This document shows, in pieces, positions 15,913 through 24,748 of a stretch of 64,000 nucleotides of DNA (positions are counted from its first letter, which is position 1; each line of letters starts with the position of its first letter). The DNA is from Micromonospora avicenniae (GTDB taxonomy: Bacteria; Actinomycetota; Actinomycetes; Mycobacteriales; Micromonosporaceae): positions 1 through 64,000 of the forward strand of contig NZ_FTNF01000016.1 of NCBI RefSeq assembly GCF_900156065.1, in the 5' to 3' direction. A program made the translations under genes and the position numbers. The notes under the pieces were generated by a model. That model was not told where the DNA came from. It saw nothing but the letters and a program-made list of their open reading frames with translations, and searched no databases.

Positions 15913-16839
15913 TCAACGAATCGCGGCCACGGGCTCCAGATCGCTGCGCTGGGTGGCGGTGAGTTCGGCGAGGAAGGCGTCGATCGCGGGCCGACGCGGC
16001 CCCGTGCCCCGGGAGCGGGTCACCGCGAAGATCCGCCGCTCGGTCACCGGGTCGGCCAGCGGTTCGATGTGTACGCCGGATGGCACGTTGCGCAGCGCCA
16101 GCCCCGGCACGAGCGCCGCGCCGAGGCCCGCGTCGACGAGGTCGAGGGTGAGCGCGAAGTCGATGGCCCGGTGGCGGATGTCCGGCTCGAACCCGGCCAG
16201 CCGGCAGGCGTGCAACGTCGAGCGCAGGCACGGGGTGCCCTCGGCGCTGGCGATCCACCGCACGTCACGCAGGTCGCCCAGTCGGCCCGAGCGGCTGCCC
16301 CAGCCGACCGGCGTGATCAGGTGCATCGGATCGCGGGCGATCGGGTGCCGGTCCAGGTCGGACGCCAGTGGCGTGGGCACGTGGTCGTACTCCTGCAGCA
16401 CGATCACGTCCAGTGTGCCGGAGTACAGGTCCAGCCGGCTCTGCTGGTCCTCCACCTCGACGACCCGGATGTCCAGGTCCGGGTATCGGGCGAGGGCCCG
16501 AGCGGCGGCCGGGGCGACGAGGGCGCCCGCCGCCGAGGGGAAGGCGCCCACCCGTACGGTTCCGTTGACGTCCCGCCGCAGCGCGGCCAGGCCCGCCTGG
16601 GCCTGCTCGACCGCGCCGATGATCCGCTTCGCGTGGTCGGCGAGCACGTGGCCGGCCGGGGTGAGTACAACCCCTCGGCCGGATCGTTCGAGCAGCTCGC
16701 AGCCGGCCTCACGGGCCAGCTGCCCGAGCTGCTGGGAGACCGCGGACGGGGTGACGTGCAGGGCCGCTGCGGCGGCCGTGATCCCGCCGCGCAGGGCCAC
16801 TTCGTAGAGCACGCGGAGCCGTCGCACGTCGAGATCCAT
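15913..16839 (-). CDS. LysR-family transcriptional regulator
   Basis: The 308-residue protein has an N-terminal winged helix-turn-helix (ALRGGITAAAAALHVTPSAV, then SQQLGQLARE) and a C-terminal periplasmic-binding-like effector domain starting near NGTVRVGAFPSAAG. Length is normal for the family. It is divergent from an EamA transporter gene with 72 bases between the starts, the classic arrangement for a LysR regulator that controls its neighbour and itself. The effector is unknown. Confidence 0.9.
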   Translation of the reverse strand: MDLDVRRLRVLYEVALRGGITAAAAALHVTPSAVSQQLGQLAREAGCELLERSGRGVVLTPAGHVLADHAKRIIGAVEQAQAGLAALRRDVNGTVRVGAFPSAAGALVAPAAARALARYPDLDIRVVEVEDQQSRLDLYSGTLDVIVLQEYDHVPTPLASDLDRHPIARDPMHLITPVGWGSRSGRLGDLRDVRWIASAEGTPCLRSTLHACRLAGFEPDIRHRAIDFALTLDLVDAGLGAALVPGLALRNVPSGVHIEPLADPVTERRIFAVTRSRGTGPRRPAIDAFLAELTATQRSDLEPVAAIR

Positions 16840-16911
16840 GAAGCGATGCTACAAGAAGACTTAAGAACTATGAGATTGTGCTAATAGGTCAGCCCGTTCA
16901 GGGTTGGTCGC
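16840..16911. promoter_or_regulatory. divergent LysR/EamA promoter region
   Basis: This 72-bp gap is AT-rich compared with its surroundings (it contains acttaagaactatgagattg) and must carry both promoters and the LysR site. A CTTAAG dyad is visible. I could not settle on individual -10 and -35 elements. Confidence 0.45.
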
Positions 16912-17868
16912 ATGAGAATGTCGCACCGGCTCCAGGCCGTCGTGGTCGCCGCCATCTGGGGCGTGAACTTCGTGGCCATCGAGATGGGCCTGCGAGACCT
17001 GCCACCGCTGGTGCTCACCGCCCTGCGGTTCGCCGTGGTCACCGTACCGCTGGTCTTCCTCGTGCCGAGGCCTACCGCCCGGGCGCGGTACGTCGTCGCC
17101 TACGGCCTGATCCTCGGGGTGCTCAAGTTCGGGGCGCTGTTCACCGCGCTGGCGCTCGGCATGGGCGCCGGGCTGGGCTCCCTGGTGCTCCAGGCCCAGG
17201 CCCTGGTGTCGGTGCTGCTCGCCGCGCTGCTGCTGCGGGAGCGTCCGACCCGGCGACAGCTCGCCGGGGTGCTGGTCGGTTCGGCCGGCATCGGCATGAT
17301 CGCCGTCGCCGGCGGCGGCCACGCCACCGCGATCGGCTTCGCGCTCACCCTCTTCGCGGCGGCGAGCTGGGCGGTCGCGAACGTCGTGGTGCGGGTCAGC
17401 GGCGAGACCCGGCCGCTCTCCCTGCTCGTCTGGTCCAGTCTGGTGCCTCCGCTGCCACTGCTCGGCCTGGCGGCCGTCGTCGACGGGCCGGACGTGGTAC
17501 GGGATTCGGTTGCCGGCCTCTCCTGGCCCGGGCTGGCGGCCCTCGGCTACGTCGCATATGTGTCGACCCTGGTCGGGTTCGGGATATGGAACCGGCTCAT
17601 CGGTCACTACTCGCTCGCCCGGGTCGCACCGTTCAGCCTGCTCGTACCCGTCTTCGGGCTCGCCGCGTCGTGGCTCTTCTTGCACGAGCGGATGACGGCC
17701 GACGAGGCACTGGCCGCTCTGATCGTCCTGGTCGGACTCGCGCTCGTGGTCGGCGGCACCCGCAAACCCACCACCGCCCCGGCGGACGCCGAGCTTCCGC
17801 CGGCGCCCCCACGGCTCTGGGCGTCGCGAGCTCTGCCGGGCAACGCCTACGACGACTCGGCCAGATAG
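16912..17868 (+). CDS. EamA/DMT-family exporter
   Basis: The 318-residue protein has ten hydrophobic helices in two repeated EamA halves, the drug/metabolite transporter layout. The first half starts AAIWGVNFVAIEMGL, typical of YdcZ/RhaT-like and amino-acid exporters. It is divergent from the LysR gene and probably under its control. The last 22 bases overlap the 3' end of the convergent ABC transporter gene. The substrate is unknown; family members export amino acids, purines or metabolites. Confidence 0.85.
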   Translation: MRMSHRLQAVVVAAIWGVNFVAIEMGLRDLPPLVLTALRFAVVTVPLVFLVPRPTARARYVVAYGLILGVLKFGALFTALALGMGAGLGSLVLQAQALVSVLLAALLLRERPTRRQLAGVLVGSAGIGMIAVAGGGHATAIGFALTLFAAASWAVANVVVRVSGETRPLSLLVWSSLVPPLPLLGLAAVVDGPDVVRDSVAGLSWPGLAALGYVAYVSTLVGFGIWNRLIGHYSLARVAPFSLLVPVFGLAASWLFLHERMTADEALAALIVLVGLALVVGGTRKPTTAPADAELPPAPPRLWASRALPGNAYDDSAR

Positions 17869-19781
17869 CCGGCCGCCTGCAGGTCGAACAGCTCGCGGTA
17901 GAGACCGTCCTGCGCCATCAACTGATCATGGTCACCCTGCTGGACCAGTCGTCCGCCGCGCAAGACGAAGATCTGGTCGGCATGCCGGACGTTGGCGAGC
18001 CGGTGGGTGATCAGGATGAGCAGACGGTCGGGTTGCCGGCGCAGGTGCTGGAACATGGCGTGCTCGGCGCGGGCATCGAGCGCGGCTGACGGCTCGTCGC
18101 AGACGAGGAGTTTCGCGTGCCGGTAGAGGCTGCGGGCGGCGACGAGTCGTTGCCACTGACCGCCGGACAGGTCCTGACCGTCCTTGAACTCGCGGTCGAG
18201 CAAGGTGTCGTAGCCGTACGGGAGGTCGAGAATCATGTCGTGCGCGGCGCTTGCGCTGGCGGCGTCCTCCACGCTCGGCCCGGGCGAATGCCGCGCCCGG
18301 TCGTGCCGGCCGATGAGGATGTTCTGGCGCGCGGTGAACGGAAATCTCCACCAGTCCTGGCTCATGACCGCGACGTGCGAGCCGAGGCTGGTCGGATCGA
18401 GGGCGGTGGTGTCGGTGCCGTCCCAACGGATGGCGCCGGAGGTGGGCCGGTAGAGGCCCGCGATGAGTTTGGCGAGCGTGGTCTTGCCGGAACCGTTCTC
18501 GCCGACGAACGCGACGACCTGCCCGCGACGCAGGGTGAGACTGACCTCGTCGACCGCGAGGTTGTCCGTGCCCGGGTAGCGAAGGCTGACCTTGTCGAGG
18601 TCGATGGTGTCGAAGCCGGTGGTGGGTTCGCCGCCACCGGGCGGGGTGCGGAGCCGGGCCCGGTCGAGGAAGTCGCGGTAGTCCTGGTAGTAGAGGGCCT
18701 CCTCGTACAGGGAGTTGGTGGCGAAGACGGCCATGCCGAGGCTGGTGCGGGCGGCCTGCAACGCCAGCAGCGCGGTCGTGGCGGCAGCGAGAGCCACCCA
18801 ACCGACCAGGAGCAGACCGCCGAGGACGGCGTAGACGGCGAAGGTGGCCAGCCCGGCAGCGGAGGTGCCGAGCACGCGGGTGATGGTCTGCGAACGGACG
18901 AGGTCGAAGTCGGCGCGGGTCTCGGCGCGCATCATCCGCCGGTACTCGTCGAGCAGGAACTCGCGCATCTGGTAGGTGCGGACCTCGACGGCGGTGCGCC
19001 GGTTGGCCATGAGGTCGGCGAGCATTCGCATGCGCCGTTGTCGGGTGATGCGGGCCAGCATGTTCAGGTACTGCCCGCGGGCGATCCGCACCGTGATGAT
19101 CGCCTGAGGGATGGCCGCGAGGAGCAGGCAGGGCAGCAGGATCGGCTGGATGACGGTTACCGCGGCGGCGGTGGCGAGGACGCCGACGACTCCGGTGATC
19201 AGGTTGACGGTGCTGTCGACGATCGACGCCGCCTCGTGCATCCCGCGATCACGGGCGCGGTCCATCTCCTCGGCGAAGCCGGCGTCGTCGAACGCGGCGA
19301 GATCGACGGCGGTGGTGGCCTCGAACATGCGCAACTCGACGCGATAGTTGATCTGCGGCACCAGCCGGGCCTGCGCCCACCCTGCGGCGATGGTCAACCC
19401 GCCACGGGCCATCACGGCTGCCGCAGCGAGTAGCAGCGCCGGCAGGGCGGCGCGGACGCGGTCCGGGGTGGGTCCGGCGGCGAACAGCTCGGTGAGCACG
19501 GTGGTCGTGGCCAGCAGTCCGAAGGTGGTCATGACTCCGGCGGCGACGTTGAGGCCGATGGACGCGACCGTGTCGAACCGGTTGGTCGCCCAGGCCACGC
19601 CGATCGCTTCCTTGACCAGCCTGGGCAGGCGGCGGGCCACCGCCCAGAACCCGGTCTGGGCGACCTGGCGGGCGTGGTGCATCCAATCCGGATCTTGCAG
19701 CTCCGGCAGCATCGGCTCGGCGTCGTCGCCGGCCGGGTCGCTCTGCTCGGAAGATTTGGGCGGGCGGGTAGCAGTCGCCAC
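17847..19781 (-). CDS. ABC transporter with fused membrane and ATPase domains
   Basis: The 644-residue half-transporter has an N-terminal cytoplasmic leader, a six-helix membrane domain (about 70-370) and an ATP-binding domain with Walker A GENGSGKTTLAK, signature LSGGQWQRL, Walker B LLVCDEPSAALD and switch His in LILITHRL. All catalytic motifs are intact. The GTG at 19781 is chosen because GAGGAGG lies just upstream; an in-frame ATG 63 bases earlier lacks such a site. Proteins of this size are exporters that act as dimers, some for lanthipeptides or other peptides, but no peptide precursor or modifying gene is adjacent. It converges on and overlaps the EamA gene by 22 bases. Confidence 0.85.
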   Translation of the reverse strand: MATATRPPKSSEQSDPAGDDAEPMLPELQDPDWMHHARQVAQTGFWAVARRLPRLVKEAIGVAWATNRFDTVASIGLNVAAGVMTTFGLLATTTVLTELFAAGPTPDRVRAALPALLLAAAAVMARGGLTIAAGWAQARLVPQINYRVELRMFEATTAVDLAAFDDAGFAEEMDRARDRGMHEAASIVDSTVNLITGVVGVLATAAAVTVIQPILLPCLLLAAIPQAIITVRIARGQYLNMLARITRQRRMRMLADLMANRRTAVEVRTYQMREFLLDEYRRMMRAETRADFDLVRSQTITRVLGTSAAGLATFAVYAVLGGLLLVGWVALAAATTALLALQAARTSLGMAVFATNSLYEEALYYQDYRDFLDRARLRTPPGGGEPTTGFDTIDLDKVSLRYPGTDNLAVDEVSLTLRRGQVVAFVGENGSGKTTLAKLIAGLYRPTSGAIRWDGTDTTALDPTSLGSHVAVMSQDWWRFPFTARQNILIGRHDRARHSPGPSVEDAASASAAHDMILDLPYGYDTLLDREFKDGQDLSGGQWQRLVAARSLYRHAKLLVCDEPSAALDARAEHAMFQHLRRQPDRLLILITHRLANVRHADQIFVLRGGRLVQQGDHDQLMAQDGLYRELFDLQAAGYLAESS

Positions 19782-20026
19782 GGCGGCCTCCTCGATCGGT
19801 GGATGGCGCCCGCACGAAGCGGTCGGTCGGACGGATTCGGACACGGACCGTCACCGATCGCACCGCCATGGCGATCGGGCGAGAGAAGCGCAGAGGTGGT
19901 CGCGGAGCTGGCGGGAGGGATTCACCCATCGAAAAGCTTACGTTCTGCTACCAGATCGAGTCACGTGGTTACCGGCGTCCCGAGCCCATCACAGGCGCGA
20001 CATGCACGGAGCGCAAGTAGACTTGC

Positions 20027-20045
20027 CACCTCCGCAAAGGAGGTG
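20027..20045 (+). promoter_or_regulatory. 19-bp palindrome containing the Shine-Dalgarno of the XRE gene
   Basis: CACCTCC and GGAGGTG form a perfect 7-bp stem around GCAAA. The right arm is the ribosome binding site of the XRE-cupin gene, seven bases before its ATG. A TAGACT -10-like element ends four bases upstream. The element could hide the ribosome site in RNA or serve as the regulator's own DNA operator. Confidence 0.5.
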
Positions 20046-20052
20046 CATCGAG

Positions 20053-20628
20053 ATGACCGACGAGGACGTGGACGCCGCGCTGGCCGGGGTCGGGCCGCGC
20101 CTGCGACACCTGAGGAGCCGGCGCCGGTTGACGCTCACAGACGTCAGCGAGCGCACCGGCATCTCGGTGAGCACTCTCTCCCGGCTGGAATCCGGCGTCC
20201 GACGCCCCTCGCTCGACCTGCTTCTCCCCCTCGCCAAGGCGTACCGGGTGCCGCTCGACGACCTGGTCGGAGCCCCCCAGTCGGGCGATCCCCGGATCCA
20301 CCCCAAGCCCGTCCGCCGCGACGGAATGATCTACATTCCGCTGACCCGCAACACCTCCGGCGTCCAGGCGTTCAAGCTGATCCTGCCGCCCCGCAAGGAG
20401 GACGCACGGATCGGACAGCGGGTCCATGAGGGCTACGAGTGGATCTACGTGCTCAGCGGGACCCTGCACCTCGCCCTCGGCGACACCCTCACCACTCTCG
20501 TGGCGGGAGAGGCGGCGGAGTTCGACACCCGCACACCGCACGCCATCGCGAGCGCCGATCAGCAGCCCGTCGAGGTGATGGCGCTCTTCAGCCCGCAGGG
20601 CGAACGGATCCACATCCGCGACTCGTGA
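20053..20628 (+). CDS. XRE-cupin transcriptional regulator
   Basis: The 191-residue protein has an N-terminal helix-turn-helix (LTLTDVSERTGISVSTLSRL, residues about 27-46) and a C-terminal cupin domain (EGYEWIYVLSGTLHLALGD, then EFDTRTPHAI). This is the usual layout of metabolite-sensing XRE regulators. The ATG at 20053 follows AAAGGAGGTG, one of the strongest ribosome sites in the window, although that site is part of a palindrome. The multidrug-type transporter downstream is a plausible target. The ligand is unknown. Confidence 0.85.
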   Translation: MTDEDVDAALAGVGPRLRHLRSRRRLTLTDVSERTGISVSTLSRLESGVRRPSLDLLLPLAKAYRVPLDDLVGAPQSGDPRIHPKPVRRDGMIYIPLTRNTSGVQAFKLILPPRKEDARIGQRVHEGYEWIYVLSGTLHLALGDTLTTLVAGEAAEFDTRTPHAIASADQQPVEVMALFSPQGERIHIRDS

Positions 20629-21110
20629 CCTCGCCGGCACGTTTTGCGGAAATCGCAACACAGTTTGCCGCCCGAGGCACGGCTGTGGACAGTAGGACCC
20701 GTGAACACAGATCGCCGAAGCGCCGAGGGACCGCGAGAACACCCGACGCCTCGACGCTGGCGACGCGCCGCTCAACCCGCAGAACGACCTACCTGACGGG
20801 CACCGCCACCGCGCCGCCCGCATACCTCACCTCCGCGACCTCGTCGCACAACGGCTGACCGCGTCGACGACGCCCGTCGGCCCGCGACGACGTACGCCAG
20901 CCAACCGCGCGGCCGCCACGACGGCCGGTGACCTGATCGCCCCGCCCGCGGGGCACCCGCGCGTCCCGGCAGCCGCGCCGGTCGATGGTCACCGGCGGCC
21001 TCTCCGCGCCCGCGGCCGACCACTCGCTCCCGATCGAATCCCAAGTCACGGGCTGCCGTCGCACTCCGCGCGTCACGCGCCGCCCTCACCGAACCGAAGG
21101 AACGTCTCCG
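20629..21110. other. 482-bp noncoding region before the efflux gene
   Basis: I see no supportable gene. A short inverted repeat TTGCG-GAAAT-CGCAA (20644-20658) lies just after the XRE stop and could be an operator. The remainder is GC-rich and without a clear promoter; the efflux gene has GAAGGA as its ribosome site. Confidence 0.5.
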
Positions 21111-22628
21111 ATGTCCGTCCACCCGACGACCACGGGCCGCGCCCCGCACACCAGCGCCGGACGACCCGACCGACGCCGCTGGCTCGCGTTGGGCGTGATC
21201 GCCCTCTCCACCCTCATGGTGGTGCTGGACGCCTCGGTCATCAACATCGCCCTCCCACAGGCACAGCATTCGCTAGACATCTCGGACGCCAACCGGCACT
21301 GGGCCGTCACCGCGTACGCAGTCACCTTCGGCGGTCTGCTTCTGCTCGGCGGCCGCGTCGCGGACCTCGCCGGCCGCAAACGGATCATGCTCGTCGCCCT
21401 GACCGGCTTCGCCCTCGCCTCCGTCCTCGGCGGGCTCGCGGTCAACCCCGCCATGCTGATCACCGCCCGCGCGCTGCAGGGCGTCTTCGCCGCCGCGCTC
21501 GCGCCCGCCGCGCTGTCCCTGGTCACCGTCACGTTCGTCGACCCCGCCGAACGGGCCCGCGCGTTCGGCGTCTACGGGGCCGTGCAGGGCCTCGGCGGGG
21601 CGATCGGGCTCCTCCTCGGTGGCACCCTCACCGAGTACCTCGACTGGCGGTGGTGCCTGTTCATCAACGTTCCGATCGCGGTCGTCGCCTTTCTCGGCGC
21701 GGTCCCGACCGTCCGCGAGAGCCGGGTCGGCGGTGGCCGCCGCTACGACATCCTCGGCGCCGCGCTGGCCACGACCGGTTCCGTGGCCCTGGTGGTCGGC
21801 TTCACCATCGCCGGCGAGAGCGACGGCGGTTGGACCCGCCCCACCACGCTCCTCACCCTCGGCGCCGCCCTGGTGCTCCTGGTCTCCTTCGTGCTCCGGC
21901 AGTCCCGCACCGACCATCCGATGCTGCCGCTGCGCGTACTGCGAGACCGGAACCGCGCCGGATCGTTCGTCACCGCCGTCTTCTCCGGCGCCGGCATGTT
22001 CGGCATGTTCCTGTTCCTGACCTACTACCTGCAGGTCAATCTCGGCTACCCGCCGATCCGGGCGGGGCTGGCCTTCCTGCCCTTCAGCGCCGGGATCATC
22101 CTCGTGGCGCTGGCGATGCCCACGATCCTGCCCCGGACAGGTCCGAAGGCGCTCATGGCCTTCGGCATGGCCCTGGCGACGATCGGCATGTTCACGCTGA
22201 CCACGATCGACGGATCCCCCGCCTGGCTGGGCGGCACGCTGCTGCCCGAACTGCTCATGGGCGTGGGCCTCGGATTCGTGTTCACCCCGATGAACAGCGC
22301 CGCGCTGACCGGCGTCGACCCGGCCGACGCGGGTGTGGCGAGCGCGGTGCTCAACGCCACCCAGCAGCTCGGCGGAGCGTTCGGAGTGGCCCTGCTCAAC
22401 ACCTTCTACACCACCACCACGCGTGCGCGTCTCGGCGAGAACCCGAGCGACCAGCTCGGCGCCTACCTGGCCGGTTACCGGTCCGCGTTCCTCGCCGCCG
22501 GAGTCCTCTTCATCGCCGCCACCATCACCAGTCTCACCGTCCTACGCGGCAGGAACGCCCGGGGAAGCAGCGTTGCGCCAGACGCGAACCAGGGGGCCGG
22601 CGAGCCGACCCCGTCCCTGGCTCCGTAG
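21111..22628 (+). CDS. DHA2-family (EmrB/QacA-type) multidrug efflux MFS transporter
   Basis: The 505-residue protein has about 14 transmembrane helices. Motif C-type and DHA2 signatures are visible: LDASVINIALPQAQ in helix 1, GGRVADLAGRKR (motif A) and ALQGVFAAALAPAALSLV. Length fits 14-helix drug:proton antiporters. It lies between an XRE-cupin gene and a convergent MarR gene, both plausible regulators. The native substrate is unknown, but toxic aromatic compounds or antibiotics are usual. Confidence 0.9.
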   Translation: MSVHPTTTGRAPHTSAGRPDRRRWLALGVIALSTLMVVLDASVINIALPQAQHSLDISDANRHWAVTAYAVTFGGLLLLGGRVADLAGRKRIMLVALTGFALASVLGGLAVNPAMLITARALQGVFAAALAPAALSLVTVTFVDPAERARAFGVYGAVQGLGGAIGLLLGGTLTEYLDWRWCLFINVPIAVVAFLGAVPTVRESRVGGGRRYDILGAALATTGSVALVVGFTIAGESDGGWTRPTTLLTLGAALVLLVSFVLRQSRTDHPMLPLRVLRDRNRAGSFVTAVFSGAGMFGMFLFLTYYLQVNLGYPPIRAGLAFLPFSAGIILVALAMPTILPRTGPKALMAFGMALATIGMFTLTTIDGSPAWLGGTLLPELLMGVGLGFVFTPMNSAALTGVDPADAGVASAVLNATQQLGGAFGVALLNTFYTTTTRARLGENPSDQLGAYLAGYRSAFLAAGVLFIAATITSLTVLRGRNARGSSVAPDANQGAGEPTPSLAP

Positions 22629-22718
22629 CCCTCGACGAGCGTGCGATGCCTCCGTCCGGGCACACTCGGATGAGGCCTCGCTCGCGGCCGCTGTCGGGGC
22701 CGAGCGGATCTCCCTCAC

Positions 22719-22770
22719 GGCCGCGACACGAGAGCACGGATCGCTGTCCTCAGCCCTCCGTGTCGCGGCC
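22719..22770. terminator. long-loop inverted repeat at the convergent MFS/MarR ends
   Basis: GGCCGCGACACG and CGTGTCGCGGCC are perfect 12-bp arms separated by 28 bases. The right arm lies inside the last codons of the MarR gene. It could act as a bidirectional terminator, although the loop is long. Confidence 0.35.
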
Positions 22771-23217
22771 GGTCGCGGGGAGGCTCGCAAGACTACGGCG
22801 CAGCCCGTCTCTGAACTTCCCGTAGAGGTCCGGGCCGAGCGTGTCGGCGAGCTCCTGCTCGATCTGGCTCACAAGCGCGTCGGAGAGCTCCATGAACTGG
22901 CGGCCGCGTTCCGTCGGCATGATCAGCCTCGCCCGGCGGTCAGCCGGGTCGGGGGCGCGCCGGACGTAACCCAGGCGCTCCAGCTCGTCCAGGATCGCGC
23001 CCATCGTCTGTTTGTTGCGGCCGGCCAGCCGGGCCAGTTCGCCGGGGCGGGTGCCCTCCGCGTCCAGGAATGCGAGCACCGCGCCGTGCCGGGGCCTGAC
23101 GTCTTCGAATCCGTGCTGGGCGGCGCGGATGAAGATCTCGCGCTGGACCCTTGCGGAGAGCTGGACGGCCAGGATGCCGAGGTCGGGATCCTGCTCCTTA
23201 CGTGTGCTACGCCTCAT
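22750..23217 (-). CDS. MarR-family transcriptional regulator
   Basis: The protein is about 155 residues. It has the winged helix of MarR proteins, with a recognition region GRNKQTMGAILDELERLGYV followed by the wing motif RRAPDPADRRARLI. A Met at 23217 is preferred; an in-frame ATG 15 bases further up lies inside a perfect operator palindrome and would leave no room for control. The divergent NmrA-like oxidoreductase gene is the likely target along with autoregulation. The ligand is unknown. Confidence 0.88.
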   Translation of the reverse strand: MRRSTRKEQDPDLGILAVQLSARVQREIFIRAAQHGFEDVRPRHGAVLAFLDAEGTRPGELARLAGRNKQTMGAILDELERLGYVRRAPDPADRRARLIMPTERGRQFMELSDALVSQIEQELADTLGPDLYGKFRDGLRRSLASLPATGRDTEG

Positions 23218-23222
23218 CTTTA

Positions 23223-23237
23223 GTCCAATCATTGGAC
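23223..23237. promoter_or_regulatory. perfect MarR operator in the divergent MarR/NmrA promoter
   Basis: GTCCAATCATTGGAC is a perfect 15-bp dyad five bases from the MarR start. A third half-site-like element (TTTGGACTATA, 23247-23257) follows. In the plus direction TTGGAC inside the dyad and TATATC 16 bases later could be the promoter of the NmrA gene, so one bound dimer would block both genes. Confidence 0.65.
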
Positions 23238-23436
23238 GGTCTCATATTTGGACTATATCGTTTTGCCGCGCGGCACCACCGCCCAGGACCCGACTGACTG
23301 ACAGTAGGGCCGACCGGTGCACGCGGCGGTAGCCACCCACCCGCCACAGGTCAACGGCCGACCGGGCGAGGGCGGCGCCATAGCGCGGCAGGCCGTGGAG
23401 CAGCCGCAGCAGGATCACAACAGTTTGAGGAGAGTC

Positions 23437-24282
23437 ATGACCATTCTGGTGACCGGGTCGACCGGCATGGTGTCGAGCGAGGTGCTGCGCGAGCTCGCCG
23501 GTAAGGCGCCCGTGCGTGCCCTCGTACGGGACAGGTCGCGCGCACCCCGGATCGACGGTGTCGAGTACGTACCGGGTGACCTGGACCGCCCGAGCACGCT
23601 GGGGCCGGCGTTCGACGGTGTGACGACGCTGTGGCTGCTGACGCCGATGGGGCCGCTCGCGCCCGCCCAGAGCGCGAACGCGGTGTGGGCCGCCCGGCAG
23701 GCCGGCGTACGGCACGTCGTCCGGCTCTCCGCGATCGGGGCCGCGCACGACGCCCCCACCCGCAACGGGCGGCTGCACGCGCTCTCCGACGCCGAACTGC
23801 AGAACTCGAGCATGGACTGGACGATCCTGCGACCGTCCAACTTCATGCAGAACCTGCTCTTCACCTTGAACGGCGAGGAGCTGTACGGGGTCTTCGGGGA
23901 GCGCCGGGTCGGCGGCATCGACGTACGGGACATCGCCGCGGTCGCGGCCGAGATCCTCACCGCACCCGAGCGGCACGCCGGCAAGATCTACACCCTCACC
24001 GGCCCGGAGAGCTTCACCCTGCACCAGGCGGCGGAGGAGATCAGCCGTACGGTCGGACGGCCGGTGCGGTACGTGCCGCAGAGCACGGACGAGACCCGCG
24101 ACGGCCTGCTGCAGGCGGGGCTCGACGAGTGGATGGCGGAGGCCCTCGCCGAATACCGGGCCGCGTACGGCTCCGGGTTCGGCGACTTCGCCAACGACCA
24201 TGTCGCCAGCATCCTCGGACGGTCGCCGCGGAGCATCGGCGAGTTCGTCCGCGACCACCGCGAGCACTTCGCCGGCGCCTGA
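23437..24282 (+). CDS. NmrA-like NAD(P)-binding oxidoreductase
   Basis: The 281-residue protein opens with a Rossmann motif MTILVTGSTGMVSSEV and continues with ALVRD and LWLLTPMGPLAP, typical of NmrA/quinone-reductase-2-like atypical short-chain dehydrogenases. The central WTILRPSNFMQNLL motif is also family-typical. The ATG at 23437 follows TGAGGAG. Control by the divergent MarR suggests a role in response to electrophilic or quinone-like compounds. Whether it is a redox enzyme or a sensor that only binds NADP is not clear from sequence. Confidence 0.85.
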   Translation: MTILVTGSTGMVSSEVLRELAGKAPVRALVRDRSRAPRIDGVEYVPGDLDRPSTLGPAFDGVTTLWLLTPMGPLAPAQSANAVWAARQAGVRHVVRLSAIGAAHDAPTRNGRLHALSDAELQNSSMDWTILRPSNFMQNLLFTLNGEELYGVFGERRVGGIDVRDIAAVAAEILTAPERHAGKIYTLTGPESFTLHQAAEEISRTVGRPVRYVPQSTDETRDGLLQAGLDEWMAEALAEYRAAYGSGFGDFANDHVASILGRSPRSIGEFVRDHREHFAGA

Positions 24283-24309
24283 CCACGCCTCGACTGCAGA
24301 CGGCCCTAT

Positions 24310-24342
24310 CGCGCTCACGGGACCACCGGTCCCGTGAGCGCG
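24310..24342 (+). terminator. terminator hairpin after the NmrA-like gene
   Basis: Perfect 15-bp arms (CGCGCTCACGGGACC and complement) enclose a 3-nt loop, 27 bases after the stop codon. There is no T-tract, which is usual for high-GC actinomycetes. Confidence 0.7.
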
Positions 24343-24449
24343 GCGCCCGAGGCGGGCGCCTAGCAGCGTCACCGAGGACACCGCGGAATCGGCGCACCCG
24401 AAGCATCCACCGGAGAGCCGGAAACAACGCGGCGAGCGGTGACGCCGCC

Positions 24450-24551
24450 TCAGCCGCCCCGCTTCCCCTGCCTGAAGGCGGCGACGAGCCACGCCACGTA
24501 TCCGACGACGGCAAGGATGACCAGTAGTACAGCGATGTGCCAGGGCTTCAT
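24450..24551 (-). CDS. 33-residue single-pass membrane miniprotein
   Basis: The peptide MKPWHIAVLLVILAVVGYVA continues into a basic tail ending RQGKRGG, giving one transmembrane helix with a positive-inside C-terminus. GAGG lies seven bases before the ATG. It is divergent from nhaA, 197 bases away. No family is recognised. The hydrophobic helix and ribosome site support a real gene, but a peptide this small needs expression evidence. Confidence 0.5.
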   Translation of the reverse strand: MKPWHIAVLLVILAVVGYVAWLVAAFRQGKRGG

Positions 24552-24748
24552 GGTCCTCGGGCCACCTCTCTCGGCGATGCCGCCGCATTCCGCGTCGAGA
24601 ATCTTCCGGCGGCCGGCAGAGAGCAGCGTACGGGACCGCCCGGTCTGCGGCCCGGGCTGATGATCGTCGAACGGGTAGGCTGGACAGCGGTGTGCCGGGA
24701 AGTCTGGTCGGCGGTGCAATCAGCGACCCCAGCCGGAGGAGTTCCCGC

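Noticed and set aside
17847..19781. ABC exporter as part of a lanthipeptide cluster
   Set aside because: No LanB/C/M gene, precursor peptide or protease lies within reach, so the link was not claimed.
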